NCBI GenBank assembly: GCA_937923365.1
Contig: CALAIJ010000076.1
Location: forward strand, 1-15,391
Length of the DNA: 15,391 bases
DNA from: an uncultured Sulfitobacter sp.
GTDB lineage: Bacteria; Pseudomonadota; Alphaproteobacteria; Rhodobacterales; Rhodobacteraceae
Reading direction: 5' to 3'
Shown here: piece after piece, positions 1 to 6,994 of the stretch
How the letters are laid out: the number at the start of each line of letters is the position of its first letter
Numbering within the stretch: the first letter of the stretch is position 1
The notes under the pieces: generated by a model
Told to the model about the DNA's origin: nothing
Databases searched by the model: none
The model's input: the letters and a program-made list of their open reading frames with translations, nothing else
Translations under genes and position numbers: made by a program

Positions 1-1428
1 TATGGAAACGATGAGATCCACACGCCACATCTGGACAGGTTGTCACAGACTGGCGTGACCTATGACAACGCGTTTTGTCCCAATGCGTTTTGCTCGCCTT
101 GCCGGGCGTCTGTGCTGACGGGCATGCTGCCTTCGCAACACGGGGTGCACTCATGGATCGATGACCGCCAAATGGCGGATTGGCCTGCAGACTGGCATGC
201 GCTTGACGGGTTGCAGACTTTGCCCAAGACCCTCAAGGCCGAAGGATATGCCACAGCATTGGTGGGCAAGTATCACCTTGGCCAACCCACGTCCCCCGCC
301 GAAGGGTTCGACAACTGGGTCACGCTTGAAGACGGTCATGTGCGCAGCTTTTACCGCAACAAGATCTTCGACAACGGAGCGGTCTACGACCAGACGGGCC
401 ATTCGGTAGATTTCTTCACGGCCAAGGGCATCGACTTTATGGAAGAACATGTGGCAGAGGACAGGCCGTTCTTCCTTTATCTGCCGTATCCCGCGCCTTA
501 CGGCCACTGGCCTGCCACCAAAGAAACGGATGAGAACCGCCATACTGCGCGGTATGCCGACTGTCCGATGCACTCCATCCCGCGCCAAGGCCTGAGCAAG
601 GCGGCGGTTGACGGGTTTGTGCTGCGGCAGGCGGAATCCTCGGCGCATTTGGATTTCTCGATGTTGATGCGCGCGCCCAATGATCTGGACACCTTGCGTA
701 ATTTCTATTCGCAAATCTCTATGGTCGATGATGGCGTGGGCCAGATCATGGCGGCGTTGGAGCGGCTGGGGATCGCGGACAATACACTGCTGATCTTTAC
801 CACCGATCACGGCCTGTCGACGGGTGAACATGGCTTTTGGGGCCACGGCTCTGCCACGTTGCCATCCAACATGCACCGTGCAGCGCACCACATCCCGATG
901 ATCATGCGCCATTCGGGTGTCACGCCTGAGGGGGTGCGGTCGTCGCGGATGGTCTCCAACATGGATGTCTTCGCTACAGTGCTGGATCACGTCGGTCTGG
1001 CCCCTGCCGAGGACGTGCCCAGCCGGTCTTTTGCAGCCGAGCTGCGCGGCGCGGCGCCGCCGGATTGGGGCGCGGACATTGTGTTTTCCGAGCAAGAAGA
1101 AACCCGTGTCGCGCGCACGGCCAAATGGGCTTACTTCAAGCGGTTCCAAGGCGGCAGCATGCCGTTTGAAGACGCGCTTTATGACGTTGAGAACGACCCG
1201 CGTGAGGCGCAGAATCTGGCCGGTGATCCCGACTTTGCCGAAGTCATCGCCACGCTAGACGCGCAACTGATCGCGTATTTCGATACGCACGCCCGACCGG
1301 AAGCCGATCTGTGGAACGGTGGCCAGCCCATCCAGCATTCAGAGCGCAAAAGATATTGGCGCGATACATGGGGGGCGGACTGGCAACCAGTCTATGCCTA
1401 TCCGCCGCGTAGCGAGGTAAATCCATGA
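1..1428 (+). CDS. Sulfatase (alkaline-phosphatase superfamily), 5' end cut off by window
   Basis: Probable type I sulfatase hydrolysing a sulfate ester; substrate unknown. The reading frame is open from base 1 and its first codons already match the family (TPHLDRL, bases 22-42), so the true start lies left of the window and the TTG at 40 is not the start. About 475 residues are visible; probably only the N-terminal strand with the first metal-binding acidic pair is missing. The active-site signature C-S-P-C-R lies at 91-105, with Cys at 91-93 as the residue expected to be matured to formylglycine, followed by A-S-V-L-T-G. Also visible are G-K-Y-H-L-G near 265-282 and the metal-site T-T-D-H-G near 799-813. 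No formylglycine-generating enzyme gene is in the window. The stop overlaps the P450 start by 4 bp (ATGA), so the two are probably co-translated. It is not clearly a choline sulfatase or any other named subtype. Confidence 0.93.
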   Translation, partial: YGNDEIHTPHLDRLSQTGVTYDNAFCPNAFCSPCRASVLTGMLPSQHGVHSWIDDRQMADWPADWHALDGLQTLPKTLKAEGYATALVGKYHLGQPTSPAEGFDNWVTLEDGHVRSFYRNKIFDNGAVYDQTGHSVDFFTAKGIDFMEEHVAEDRPFFLYLPYPAPYGHWPATKETDENRHTARYADCPMHSIPRQGLSKAAVDGFVLRQAESSAHLDFSMLMRAPNDLDTLRNFYSQISMVDDGVGQIMAALERLGIADNTLLIFTTDHGLSTGEHGFWGHGSATLPSNMHRAAHHIPMIMRHSGVTPEGVRSSRMVSNMDVFATVLDHVGLAPAEDVPSRSFAAELRGAAPPDWGADIVFSEQEETRVARTAKWAYFKRFQGGSMPFEDALYDVENDPREAQNLAGDPDFAEVIATLDAQLIAYFDTHARPEADLWNGGQPIQHSERKRYWRDTWGADWQPVYAYPPRSEVNP

Positions 1429-2615
1429 CAGGCAGTTATGCAGAAACCCTGACCGTCGAAGAAATCGAAGCGGATGCCTATGCCGTCTACGCCCGCCTAC
1501 GCGCGGAAGAGCCTGTGGCATATGTACCTGCGCTGAACAGTTGGCTGGTGACCAAGTGGGACGACGTGACCCGTGTGACCACCGACACGGACATCTTCAC
1601 TGCCGTGGATGCTGACGCGCCTGTTGTGCGCCACTTTGGCGATCCCGCGATCATCCATGTGGACGGCGCACAGCACCGTGAATTGCGCAAGGGCATCGCG
1701 CCGCATTATGCCGCTGCAAAGGTTGCGGAGTATATCGACGCGATCGTGCGGCCCATTGCGCGCAACTGTATCGCGGCTTTCCCAGAGAATGGCGAAGTCG
1801 ATCTGCTTGATGCGTATTTCGAGCCGATCTCTGCCCTGACGCTGGCGCGGACGTTCGGCGTGATGGACGCCGATGTGGGCACGTTGCGCAGGTGGTTTCA
1901 CGGACTTGCCATGGGGGCCATCAACTTTGGTCGCGACCCCGAACGCACCGCTATCTGCGATGAGACCAAGGCCGAGATCAACGCGGCTTTTGACCCGATC
2001 TTTGCCGCGCTCGAAGCAGCCCCCAATGACACACCCCTGTCGCATCTGATGTATCATGGCATGCCAGCGGGGGAGCGTCGCCCGCGCGCCTATGTGATGC
2101 CCACCATTCTTGTGACGCTCTTGGGGGGCATGCAGGAACCGGGACACGGTGCGGCAACCACCTTGGTGGGCCTCTTGGAGAACCCCGACCAGATGAGGCA
2201 GGTGCGCGCTGACATGGACACACAGTTGAAACGGGCAGTGACCGAAGGCGTGCGTTGGGTTGCCCCCATCGGGACGCAGGGCCGCAGCCCCAAGCAAGAC
2301 GTGGAGCTGTGCGGTGTGACGATCCCCGCAGGGGCGGCTGTTTCGGCAGTGATCGGGTCGGCCAACCGGGACGAAGATGTCTTTCCCAACGCAGAGGCCT
2401 TCGACATGAACCGCACGGCCAAACAGGTGGCCACTTTTGGCTTTGGTCCGCACTTCTGTGCAGGCAAATGGATGTCGCTGGCGCAGATGGAACTTGCTTT
2501 GCGCATCCTGCTGGAGGAGTTCAGCCAGATCACCCTTGATCCTGCCAAGCCCCATGACTTTGTCGGTTGGGAGTTTCGCGCACCAACGCGCGTCTGCGTT
2601 AAGCTTGTGAGATAA
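1425..2615 (+). CDS. Cytochrome P450
   Basis: Soluble bacterial P450 monooxygenase of 396 residues, a normal length, with no membrane anchor. The heme-binding loop is F338-G-F-G-P-H-F-C345-A-G, matching FxxGxHxCxG with Cys345 as axial thiolate. The K-helix ExxR motif is E274-G-V-R277. The I-helix segment reads G234-G-M-Q-E-P-G240: by alignment with the usual (A/G)GxDT pattern, Q237 and E238 sit where the acid-threonine pair is expected, so the proton-delivery Thr appears replaced. The start is the ATG in the ATGA overlap with the sulfatase, with GAGGT at 1414-1418 as ribosome binding site. No ferredoxin or ferredoxin reductase gene accompanies it here. Its place between a sulfatase and a CoA ligase suggests catabolic hydroxylation or dealkylation of a small organic molecule, which is inference. 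Confidence 0.96.
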   Translation: MTGSYAETLTVEEIEADAYAVYARLRAEEPVAYVPALNSWLVTKWDDVTRVTTDTDIFTAVDADAPVVRHFGDPAIIHVDGAQHRELRKGIAPHYAAAKVAEYIDAIVRPIARNCIAAFPENGEVDLLDAYFEPISALTLARTFGVMDADVGTLRRWFHGLAMGAINFGRDPERTAICDETKAEINAAFDPIFAALEAAPNDTPLSHLMYHGMPAGERRPRAYVMPTILVTLLGGMQEPGHGAATTLVGLLENPDQMRQVRADMDTQLKRAVTEGVRWVAPIGTQGRSPKQDVELCGVTIPAGAAVSAVIGSANRDEDVFPNAEAFDMNRTAKQVATFGFGPHFCAGKWMSLAQMELALRILLEEFSQITLDPAKPHDFVGWEFRAPTRVCVKLVR

Positions 2616-2675
2616 ACGGAAACTGTCTGGCGCGATGTTGTGGTTTCGCCTAACCTTTCCCGATGCCGTTGCCCC

Positions 2676-2680
2676 AAGGG
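2676..2680 (+). promoter_or_regulatory. Ribosome binding site of the flavin reductase-like gene
   Basis: AAGGG eight bases before the ATG at 2689 fixes the start of the following gene. The 73-base gap after the P450 holds no other clear signal; I could not find a convincing promoter or terminator in it, so the gene is probably still in the upstream transcript. Confidence 0.6.
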
Positions 2681-2688
2681 AATGACCT

Positions 2689-3342
2689 ATGCATTACGAT
2701 CCAAGATCAGAAACCTGCCCGCTGCCCTATTCGCCGTTCAAGTCCTGTACCGTGCCGCGCCCCATCGGGTGGCTGAGCACGATCAGCAAGGATGGCGTGG
2801 CCAATCTGGCGCCCTATTCGCAATGGCAGAACCTGACATTTGATCCCCCCTTGGTGATGTTCGCGGCCAACCAGCTATCCTCGGGCGCGCGCAAGCACAC
2901 TGTTGTCAACGCCGAGGAAACGGGCTGGTTTGTGTGGAACATGGCGACCTATGATTTGCGCGAAGCGGTCAATCTGTCGGCGATGGAAGTGGCCGCTGAC
3001 GTGGATGAGTTCGACCACGCCGGTGTCACCGCCGCTCCTTGCGTAGATGCGCCGGGTCCCCGCGTGGCCGAAAGCCCTGCACAGTTCGAATGCAAATACC
3101 TCAGCACGCACCGTCTGCGCGGCAGTTCCAATCACGGCTGGGTGGATGTGGTCTATGGCGAGGTTGTGCGCATTCATGTGCAGGACGAGGTCGTTACATC
3201 CGAGGGCAAGCTGGACATCCCGCGCATCCGTCCATTGGCCCGATTGGGGTACTACGACTATACCTCGGTGACCGAGACGTTCGAGATGAAAATCCCCGGC
3301 ACCAACGAGATGACCAATGTTGGCCTCGAGGGCAAGCAATAG
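2689..3342 (+). CDS. Flavin reductase family protein (FMN-binding split barrel)
   Basis: A 217-residue protein of the flavin reductase-like/flavoredoxin family (FMN-binding split barrel). The N-terminal V-P-R-P-I-G-W-L-S-T segment (residues 22-31), A-N-L-A-P-Y-S (38-44) and D-P-P-L-V-M-F (52-58) are typical flavin-site elements of this family. The length is normal. It has no 2Fe-2S domain and no signal peptide, so it is cytosolic. Family members either reduce free FMN with NAD(P)H or keep FMN bound as an electron carrier. It could supply reduced flavin, or act as an unconventional electron donor to the P450 or the Rieske enzyme in this operon; neither is shown by sequence. It is followed after 31 bases by the acyl-CoA synthetase. 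Confidence 0.88.
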   Translation: MHYDPRSETCPLPYSPFKSCTVPRPIGWLSTISKDGVANLAPYSQWQNLTFDPPLVMFAANQLSSGARKHTVVNAEETGWFVWNMATYDLREAVNLSAMEVAADVDEFDHAGVTAAPCVDAPGPRVAESPAQFECKYLSTHRLRGSSNHGWVDVVYGEVVRIHVQDEVVTSEGKLDIPRIRPLARLGYYDYTSVTETFEMKIPGTNEMTNVGLEGKQ

Positions 3343-3373
3343 GAATGGGATCAAACGGCAAGAGGCGACAGAC

Positions 3374-4864
3374 GTGAGCGATACCAACAGCCAGCGGGCA
3401 ATGCCGCAGTTCGACACGGTCACACAGATGTTCCGCAATGCGGTCAGGGCACATCCAGACCGGCTTTATTGCGCATCAGGGGACGTGCAGTTGACCTACG
3501 CTCAGGCGGCGCGGGCAATTCAGAGTGTGGCGGCTGATCTGGTGGCGGCCAAGGGGCGGTCAGTGGTGCTGGTCTTGCCCAACTCAGCCGCGTTTCTGAT
3601 TGCCTACTTTGGCGCTTTGGAAGCCGGAGCAGAGCCTGCGCTGGTGAACTACGGCCACCCGGATGCGACCGTTGCCAAACTGACCCATGGACTGGACATT
3701 GCAGCGGTCTATTCAGACCGCAACCTGCCGGGTCTTGCGGTCACGCATATTGACGATGCGGCGGTGCAGACCATGGCGGCCGGACCTAATGTTGACGGCG
3801 GTCTCAGGCCGCCAACGCCTTCAGATATTGGGGCCATTCTGTTTTCCGGCGGGACAACCGGCTTGCCCAAGCAGATCGCGCACAGCCACGCGGCTTTGGT
3901 TGCCAAGGTTCTGCGGATGGAATGGGGCTGGCCCACGCATTCGGCAGAGACATGGCTGCCCGTGGCACCTTTCACCCACATCTACGGGTTTCTGATGGGT
4001 GTTCTCAATCCGGTGCTTCGCGCAGGATCGATTGTTATCCCCAAGCAGTTTCATCCCGACCTGATCGTAGACCTGCTGCAACAAGAGGCCGTGACAATCT
4101 TTGGTGGCGGCCCGCCCGCGATCTATCAGGCGATCATGGCGTCGCACAAATTTGCAAGCGCCACATTTCCCGACTTGCGTGTCTGCCCCGGAGGAGGGGC
4201 GCCCTTTCCGCTGGATGTGCACAAACGCTGGCACGCGGCAACAGGGCTGCCCATTACCGAAGGTTATGGCATGACCGAAATTGCGCCCATCACCGTCAAT
4301 ACACAAAGCGACGGGATGCGCCCGGGTGCGGCGGGAAAGCCGGTTCCGGATACGATCGTAGAGATCGTTGACGTGCAAACCGGAGAAGACCTGTTGCCCA
4401 CCGGAGAGACTGGCGAAATCCGTGTCAAAGGCCCGCATATGATGACCGGCTACACCGATAACCCCGCCGAAACTGCACAGACATTGCGGCACGGGTTTGT
4501 CTATACAGGTGATATCGGCCTGCTGGACGCTGAGGGTTTCTTGACCATCAGTGATCGCAAGAAGGACGTGATCTTTGTCAAAGGGTTCAACGTGTTCCCC
4601 CGTGAGATCGAAGAGACATTGCTGTCACATGATGCCGTTTCGGGGGCCTGTGTTGTCGGGCGCGCAGATCCGCGTGCAGGAGAAGTGCCAGTTGCTTATG
4701 TCACGCTGCGCACGCCCGCGGAGGAAACAACCCTGAGCGCCCATTGCCAAACGCTGTTGGCAGCGTACAAACTGCCCGCACAGATCGTTACGCTGGACGC
4801 TTTGCCCCTGATGCCGACGGGTAAGGTAGACCGCTCCGCCTTGCGTGAACGCGCTGCCCGATAG
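3374..4864 (+). CDS. AMP-forming acyl-CoA synthetase (class I adenylate-forming enzyme)
   Basis: Activates a carboxylic acid to its CoA thioester through an acyl-AMP intermediate. All core motifs are present: the phosphate-binding loop S158-G-G-T-T-G-L-P-K166, E296-G-Y-G-M-T-E302, the Y-T-G-D motif (377-380), the hinge S-D-R-K-K-D (393-398), and the C-terminal P-T-G-K with catalytic Lys484. I choose the GTG at 3374, giving 496 residues, because AGAGG at 3361-3365 sits eight bases upstream. The longer frame to 3317 would run back inside the flavin reductase gene. ATG at 3401 is a weaker alternative without a good ribosome site. The overall pattern resembles 4-coumarate-CoA ligase and medium-chain or aromatic acyl-CoA ligases; the exact acid is unknown. 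In this operon it probably activates the product of the oxygenases or of upstream cleavage. Confidence 0.95.
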   Translation: MSDTNSQRAMPQFDTVTQMFRNAVRAHPDRLYCASGDVQLTYAQAARAIQSVAADLVAAKGRSVVLVLPNSAAFLIAYFGALEAGAEPALVNYGHPDATVAKLTHGLDIAAVYSDRNLPGLAVTHIDDAAVQTMAAGPNVDGGLRPPTPSDIGAILFSGGTTGLPKQIAHSHAALVAKVLRMEWGWPTHSAETWLPVAPFTHIYGFLMGVLNPVLRAGSIVIPKQFHPDLIVDLLQQEAVTIFGGGPPAIYQAIMASHKFASATFPDLRVCPGGGAPFPLDVHKRWHAATGLPITEGYGMTEIAPITVNTQSDGMRPGAAGKPVPDTIVEIVDVQTGEDLLPTGETGEIRVKGPHMMTGYTDNPAETAQTLRHGFVYTGDIGLLDAEGFLTISDRKKDVIFVKGFNVFPREIEETLLSHDAVSGACVVGRADPRAGEVPVAYVTLRTPAEETTLSAHCQTLLAAYKLPAQIVTLDALPLMPTGKVDRSALRERAAR

Positions 4865-4874
4865 GAACGCCAAG

Positions 4875-5813
4875 ATGCCTCAAGATACTTCTGCAAAAAT
4901 CGCGGCGCTCAAGGGGCGGATGCGCCTGCCGGCCATTTGCGCGCCGATGTTCCTTGTCACAGGGCCCCAGATGGTCATTCAGGCCTGCAAGTCGGGCGTC
5001 ATGGGATGCTTTCCTGCCACCAATGCGCGCAGCATGGACGACCTGCGCGACTGGCTGAAGCAGATCGCGCAGGCCGTGCGCCCCGCCGATGCGCCTTGGG
5101 CGCTCAACATGATCACGCACAACAGCTATGGCCGCTTTGCGCAAGAGCTTGAGCTGGTCGCAGAGTTCAAACCCGCCCTTGTCATTACGGCGCTTGGCGG
5201 CCCCCATCGCGTCACAGAGGTGGTGCACAGCTATGGCGGGTTGGTCTTTGCGGATGTGAATTCGCCGACCTTTGCACGCAAAGCGATCGACAAGGGTGCT
5301 GACGGGCTGGTCTTGGTTTGTGCAGGTGCAGGCGGGCATACAGGGGAATACGCGATGATGCCGTTCATCGACGAAGTGCGTTCCTTTTTCGACGGGCCGT
5401 TGGTTGTGGGCGGTGGCATCGGGTCGGGTCGCGCGGTGCGGGCGGCGGAAGTTCTGGGCGCTGATTTTGCCTATCTCGGGACGCGGTTTCTGGCCACAGA
5501 CGAGGCTTTGATCGGGCAGGCATACCGCCAGATGGTCTGGGACAGCACGATGGAGGACCTTATCGCGTCACGCGCCATCACCGGTGCGCTGGGCAACTGG
5601 ATGCGCGCCAGTGTGGAGGCTGCGGGCCTCACATCCGAGACAATGCAAGCCACAGCCAAGATCGACTTTTCGCAAGACATGCACGCAGGGTCCAAAGCGT
5701 GGAAACATGTCTGGAGCGCGGGGCAGGGTGTCGGTACGATTACCAAACCTGAGAGCGTCGCGGATGTGGTCGCTGCATTGGTCCAAGAGTATGGCGAAGG
5801 AGCGAGGCTATGA
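4875..5813 (+). CDS. Nitronate monooxygenase-like FMN enzyme (2-nitropropane dioxygenase family)
   Basis: A 312-residue TIM-barrel flavoprotein. The signature C-A-G-A-G-G-H-T-G (149-157) carries the His (H155) that corresponds to the likely catalytic histidine of nitronate monooxygenases. G-G-G-I-G-S-G (179-185) and the following A-E-V-L-G-A-D (191-197) and G-T-R-F-L-A-T (202-208) form the FMN phosphate site. The ATG at 4875 is preceded by AGGA at 4863-4866; an upstream in-frame GTG at 4845 lies inside the synthetase gene and has no ribosome site. The gene follows the synthetase after 10 bases and overlaps the Rieske gene by 4 bp. The family also includes enoyl reductase-like and other FMN enzymes, so oxidation of a nitronate is only one option. 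Next to an acyl-CoA synthetase, a role on a CoA thioester or as a detoxifying oxidase is equally possible. Confidence 0.9.
   Translation: MPQDTSAKIAALKGRMRLPAICAPMFLVTGPQMVIQACKSGVMGCFPATNARSMDDLRDWLKQIAQAVRPADAPWALNMITHNSYGRFAQELELVAEFKPALVITALGGPHRVTEVVHSYGGLVFADVNSPTFARKAIDKGADGLVLVCAGAGGHTGEYAMMPFIDEVRSFFDGPLVVGGGIGSGRAVRAAEVLGADFAYLGTRFLATDEALIGQAYRQMVWDSTMEDLIASRAITGALGNWMRASVEAAGLTSETMQATAKIDFSQDMHAGSKAWKHVWSAGQGVGTITKPESVADVVAALVQEYGEGARL
5797..5802 (+). promoter_or_regulatory. Ribosome binding site of the Rieske oxygenase gene
   Basis: AAGGAG lies inside the end of the nitronate monooxygenase-like gene, seven bases before the ATG at 5810. It supports the start in the ATGA overlap and therefore translational coupling of the two genes. 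Confidence 0.7.
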
Positions 5814-6976
5814 AAATCTCGACGCAGGAACAGCAGATCATCAAGGACATTCTGACGCATGCGGCGGAAGGCACCACGCATATGCTGGATCAGGTGATGG
5901 AAAACCCTGTCTCCAAATATACCGACCCGGCGCAGCTGGACGCCGAGATCAATACCTTGTTTCGCAATTTCCCGATCATTATCGGTCACAGCAGTGATCT
6001 GGCAGCGCCCGGTGATTTTCTGACCCATGATGATACAGGCGTGCCCATCCTTGTGACCCGTTCTCAAGACGGGCAGATCAACGCTTTTATGAACGTCTGC
6101 CGCCACCGTGGCGCACGGCTGGAGGACGCGCCTTGCGGCAAGGCCCGCACGTTCAGCTGCCCATATCACGCATGGACCTACGGGCTGGATGGTCGCCTGC
6201 GCGGCATGCCGCAACCTTTCGGATTTGATACGGTCGATCGCAGTGAGCTGGGGTTGATTGCATTGCCCGTGTTCGAGCGTTTCGGGATGATCTGGGTGGT
6301 CCCGTCCGTGCAGGAACACAAGATGGATTTCGATGCATGGGTCGCGCCCATGCAAGAGCAACTTCATGGGCTGGACCTTGGCGGGCACGTGGTATTTCGC
6401 AAGTGGTCCCTGCACCGCGATATGAGCTGGCGCCTCGCGCTTGAAGGATTTCAGGAAAGCTATCATTTCTGCTCGGCGCACCGAGACACCGCCTGTTCGG
6501 GCTATCTGGACAACCAAAGCCTGTGTCTGGATTTTGACCCGCATGTGCGCCACAGCGTGCCGCTGCCCAGCGTCACCGAGCTTAAGGATCAAGACCCTGA
6601 GACATGGGAATACCGCCCGCATTTCATGACCCAGAACTATCTGTTCCCTGCGAATTTTGTGCAGGTCATGACAGATCATGTCTACGTGCACACGATCATT
6701 CCGACAGGGCCGGGTACCTGCGTGTTCCAGTGCATGATGCTGATCCCCGAAGCCCCCACCACCGAGAAGGCAGAGCGCTATTGGCAAAAGAACCACGACC
6801 TGATCCGCGTGGTGTTCAACGAGGATTTTGTGATCGGCGAAGGCATCCAGAAAGGGTTGCAGACCGGCGCGAACCAGAATTTTGTCTTTGGCAAATTTGA
6901 GGTTGGGCTGCACCTTGGGCAAAGGGCCATTGATGCAGCCCTTGACGGGTCACTGCGGGTGCCTGTCGCCAGCTAG
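5810..6976 (+). CDS. Rieske non-heme iron oxygenase, catalytic (alpha) subunit
   Basis: Ring-hydroxylating or demethylating oxygenase of 388 residues. The N-terminal Rieske [2Fe-2S] ligands are C97-x-H99 and C117-x2-H120 with the standard 17-residue spacing. The mononuclear iron site is E216-S-Y-H219-F-C-S-A-H224, with D339 (in V-F-N-E-D-F) the likely third ligand. The bridging residue between Rieske and iron sites is Glu216 rather than the Asp of naphthalene dioxygenase; Glu at this place is known from carnitine/choline-type oxygenases such as CntA. The start is the ATG in the 4-bp overlap with the previous gene. No beta subunit, ferredoxin or reductase gene follows, so it is probably a homo-oligomeric alpha-only enzyme fed by a reductase encoded elsewhere. 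It is the last gene of the plus-strand operon. The substrate could be an aromatic acid, an O- or N-methyl group, or a quaternary amine. Confidence 0.95.
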   Translation: MKISTQEQQIIKDILTHAAEGTTHMLDQVMENPVSKYTDPAQLDAEINTLFRNFPIIIGHSSDLAAPGDFLTHDDTGVPILVTRSQDGQINAFMNVCRHRGARLEDAPCGKARTFSCPYHAWTYGLDGRLRGMPQPFGFDTVDRSELGLIALPVFERFGMIWVVPSVQEHKMDFDAWVAPMQEQLHGLDLGGHVVFRKWSLHRDMSWRLALEGFQESYHFCSAHRDTACSGYLDNQSLCLDFDPHVRHSVPLPSVTELKDQDPETWEYRPHFMTQNYLFPANFVQVMTDHVYVHTIIPTGPGTCVFQCMMLIPEAPTTEKAERYWQKNHDLIRVVFNEDFVIGEGIQKGLQTGANQNFVFGKFEVGLHLGQRAIDAALDGSLRVPVAS

Positions 6977-6994
6977 GGCCGCGCGTTACCTAGC
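6972..6994. other. Small inverted repeat spanning both stop codons of convergent genes
   Basis: GCTAGG (6972-6977) and CCTAGC (6989-6994) are perfect 6-bp arms around an 11-base loop. The left arm contains the TAG stop of the Rieske gene and the loop contains the stop of the kinase gene on the other strand. No T-run follows on either strand, so it is at best a weak bidirectional termination or 3'-end-stabilising hairpin. Confidence 0.3.

Noticed and set aside
1..1428. Choline sulfatase, linking the sulfatase to quaternary-amine metabolism
   Set aside because: The visible sequence around the active site (NAFCSPCRASVLTG) differs from the choline sulfatase pattern I know, so the specific name is not supported.
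1497..2555. 352-codon open frame on the minus strand
   Set aside because: It is antisense to the P450 and shows no protein family pattern.
3317..3373. Upstream extension of the acyl-CoA synthetase to 3317
   Set aside because: It overlaps the end of the flavin reductase-like gene, whereas GTG at 3374 has a good ribosome site and normal family start.
5471..6922. Long open frame (483 codons) on the minus strand opposite the nitronate monooxygenase-like and Rieske genes
   Set aside because: It is antisense to two genes with complete family motifs; the translation has no recognisable domain, is rich in His and Arg, and is typical of a GC-rich shadow frame.
6972..6994. Intrinsic terminator between the convergent Rieske and kinase genes
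   Set aside because: The stem is only 6 bp and no T-run follows on either strand; kept only as a weak inverted repeat.
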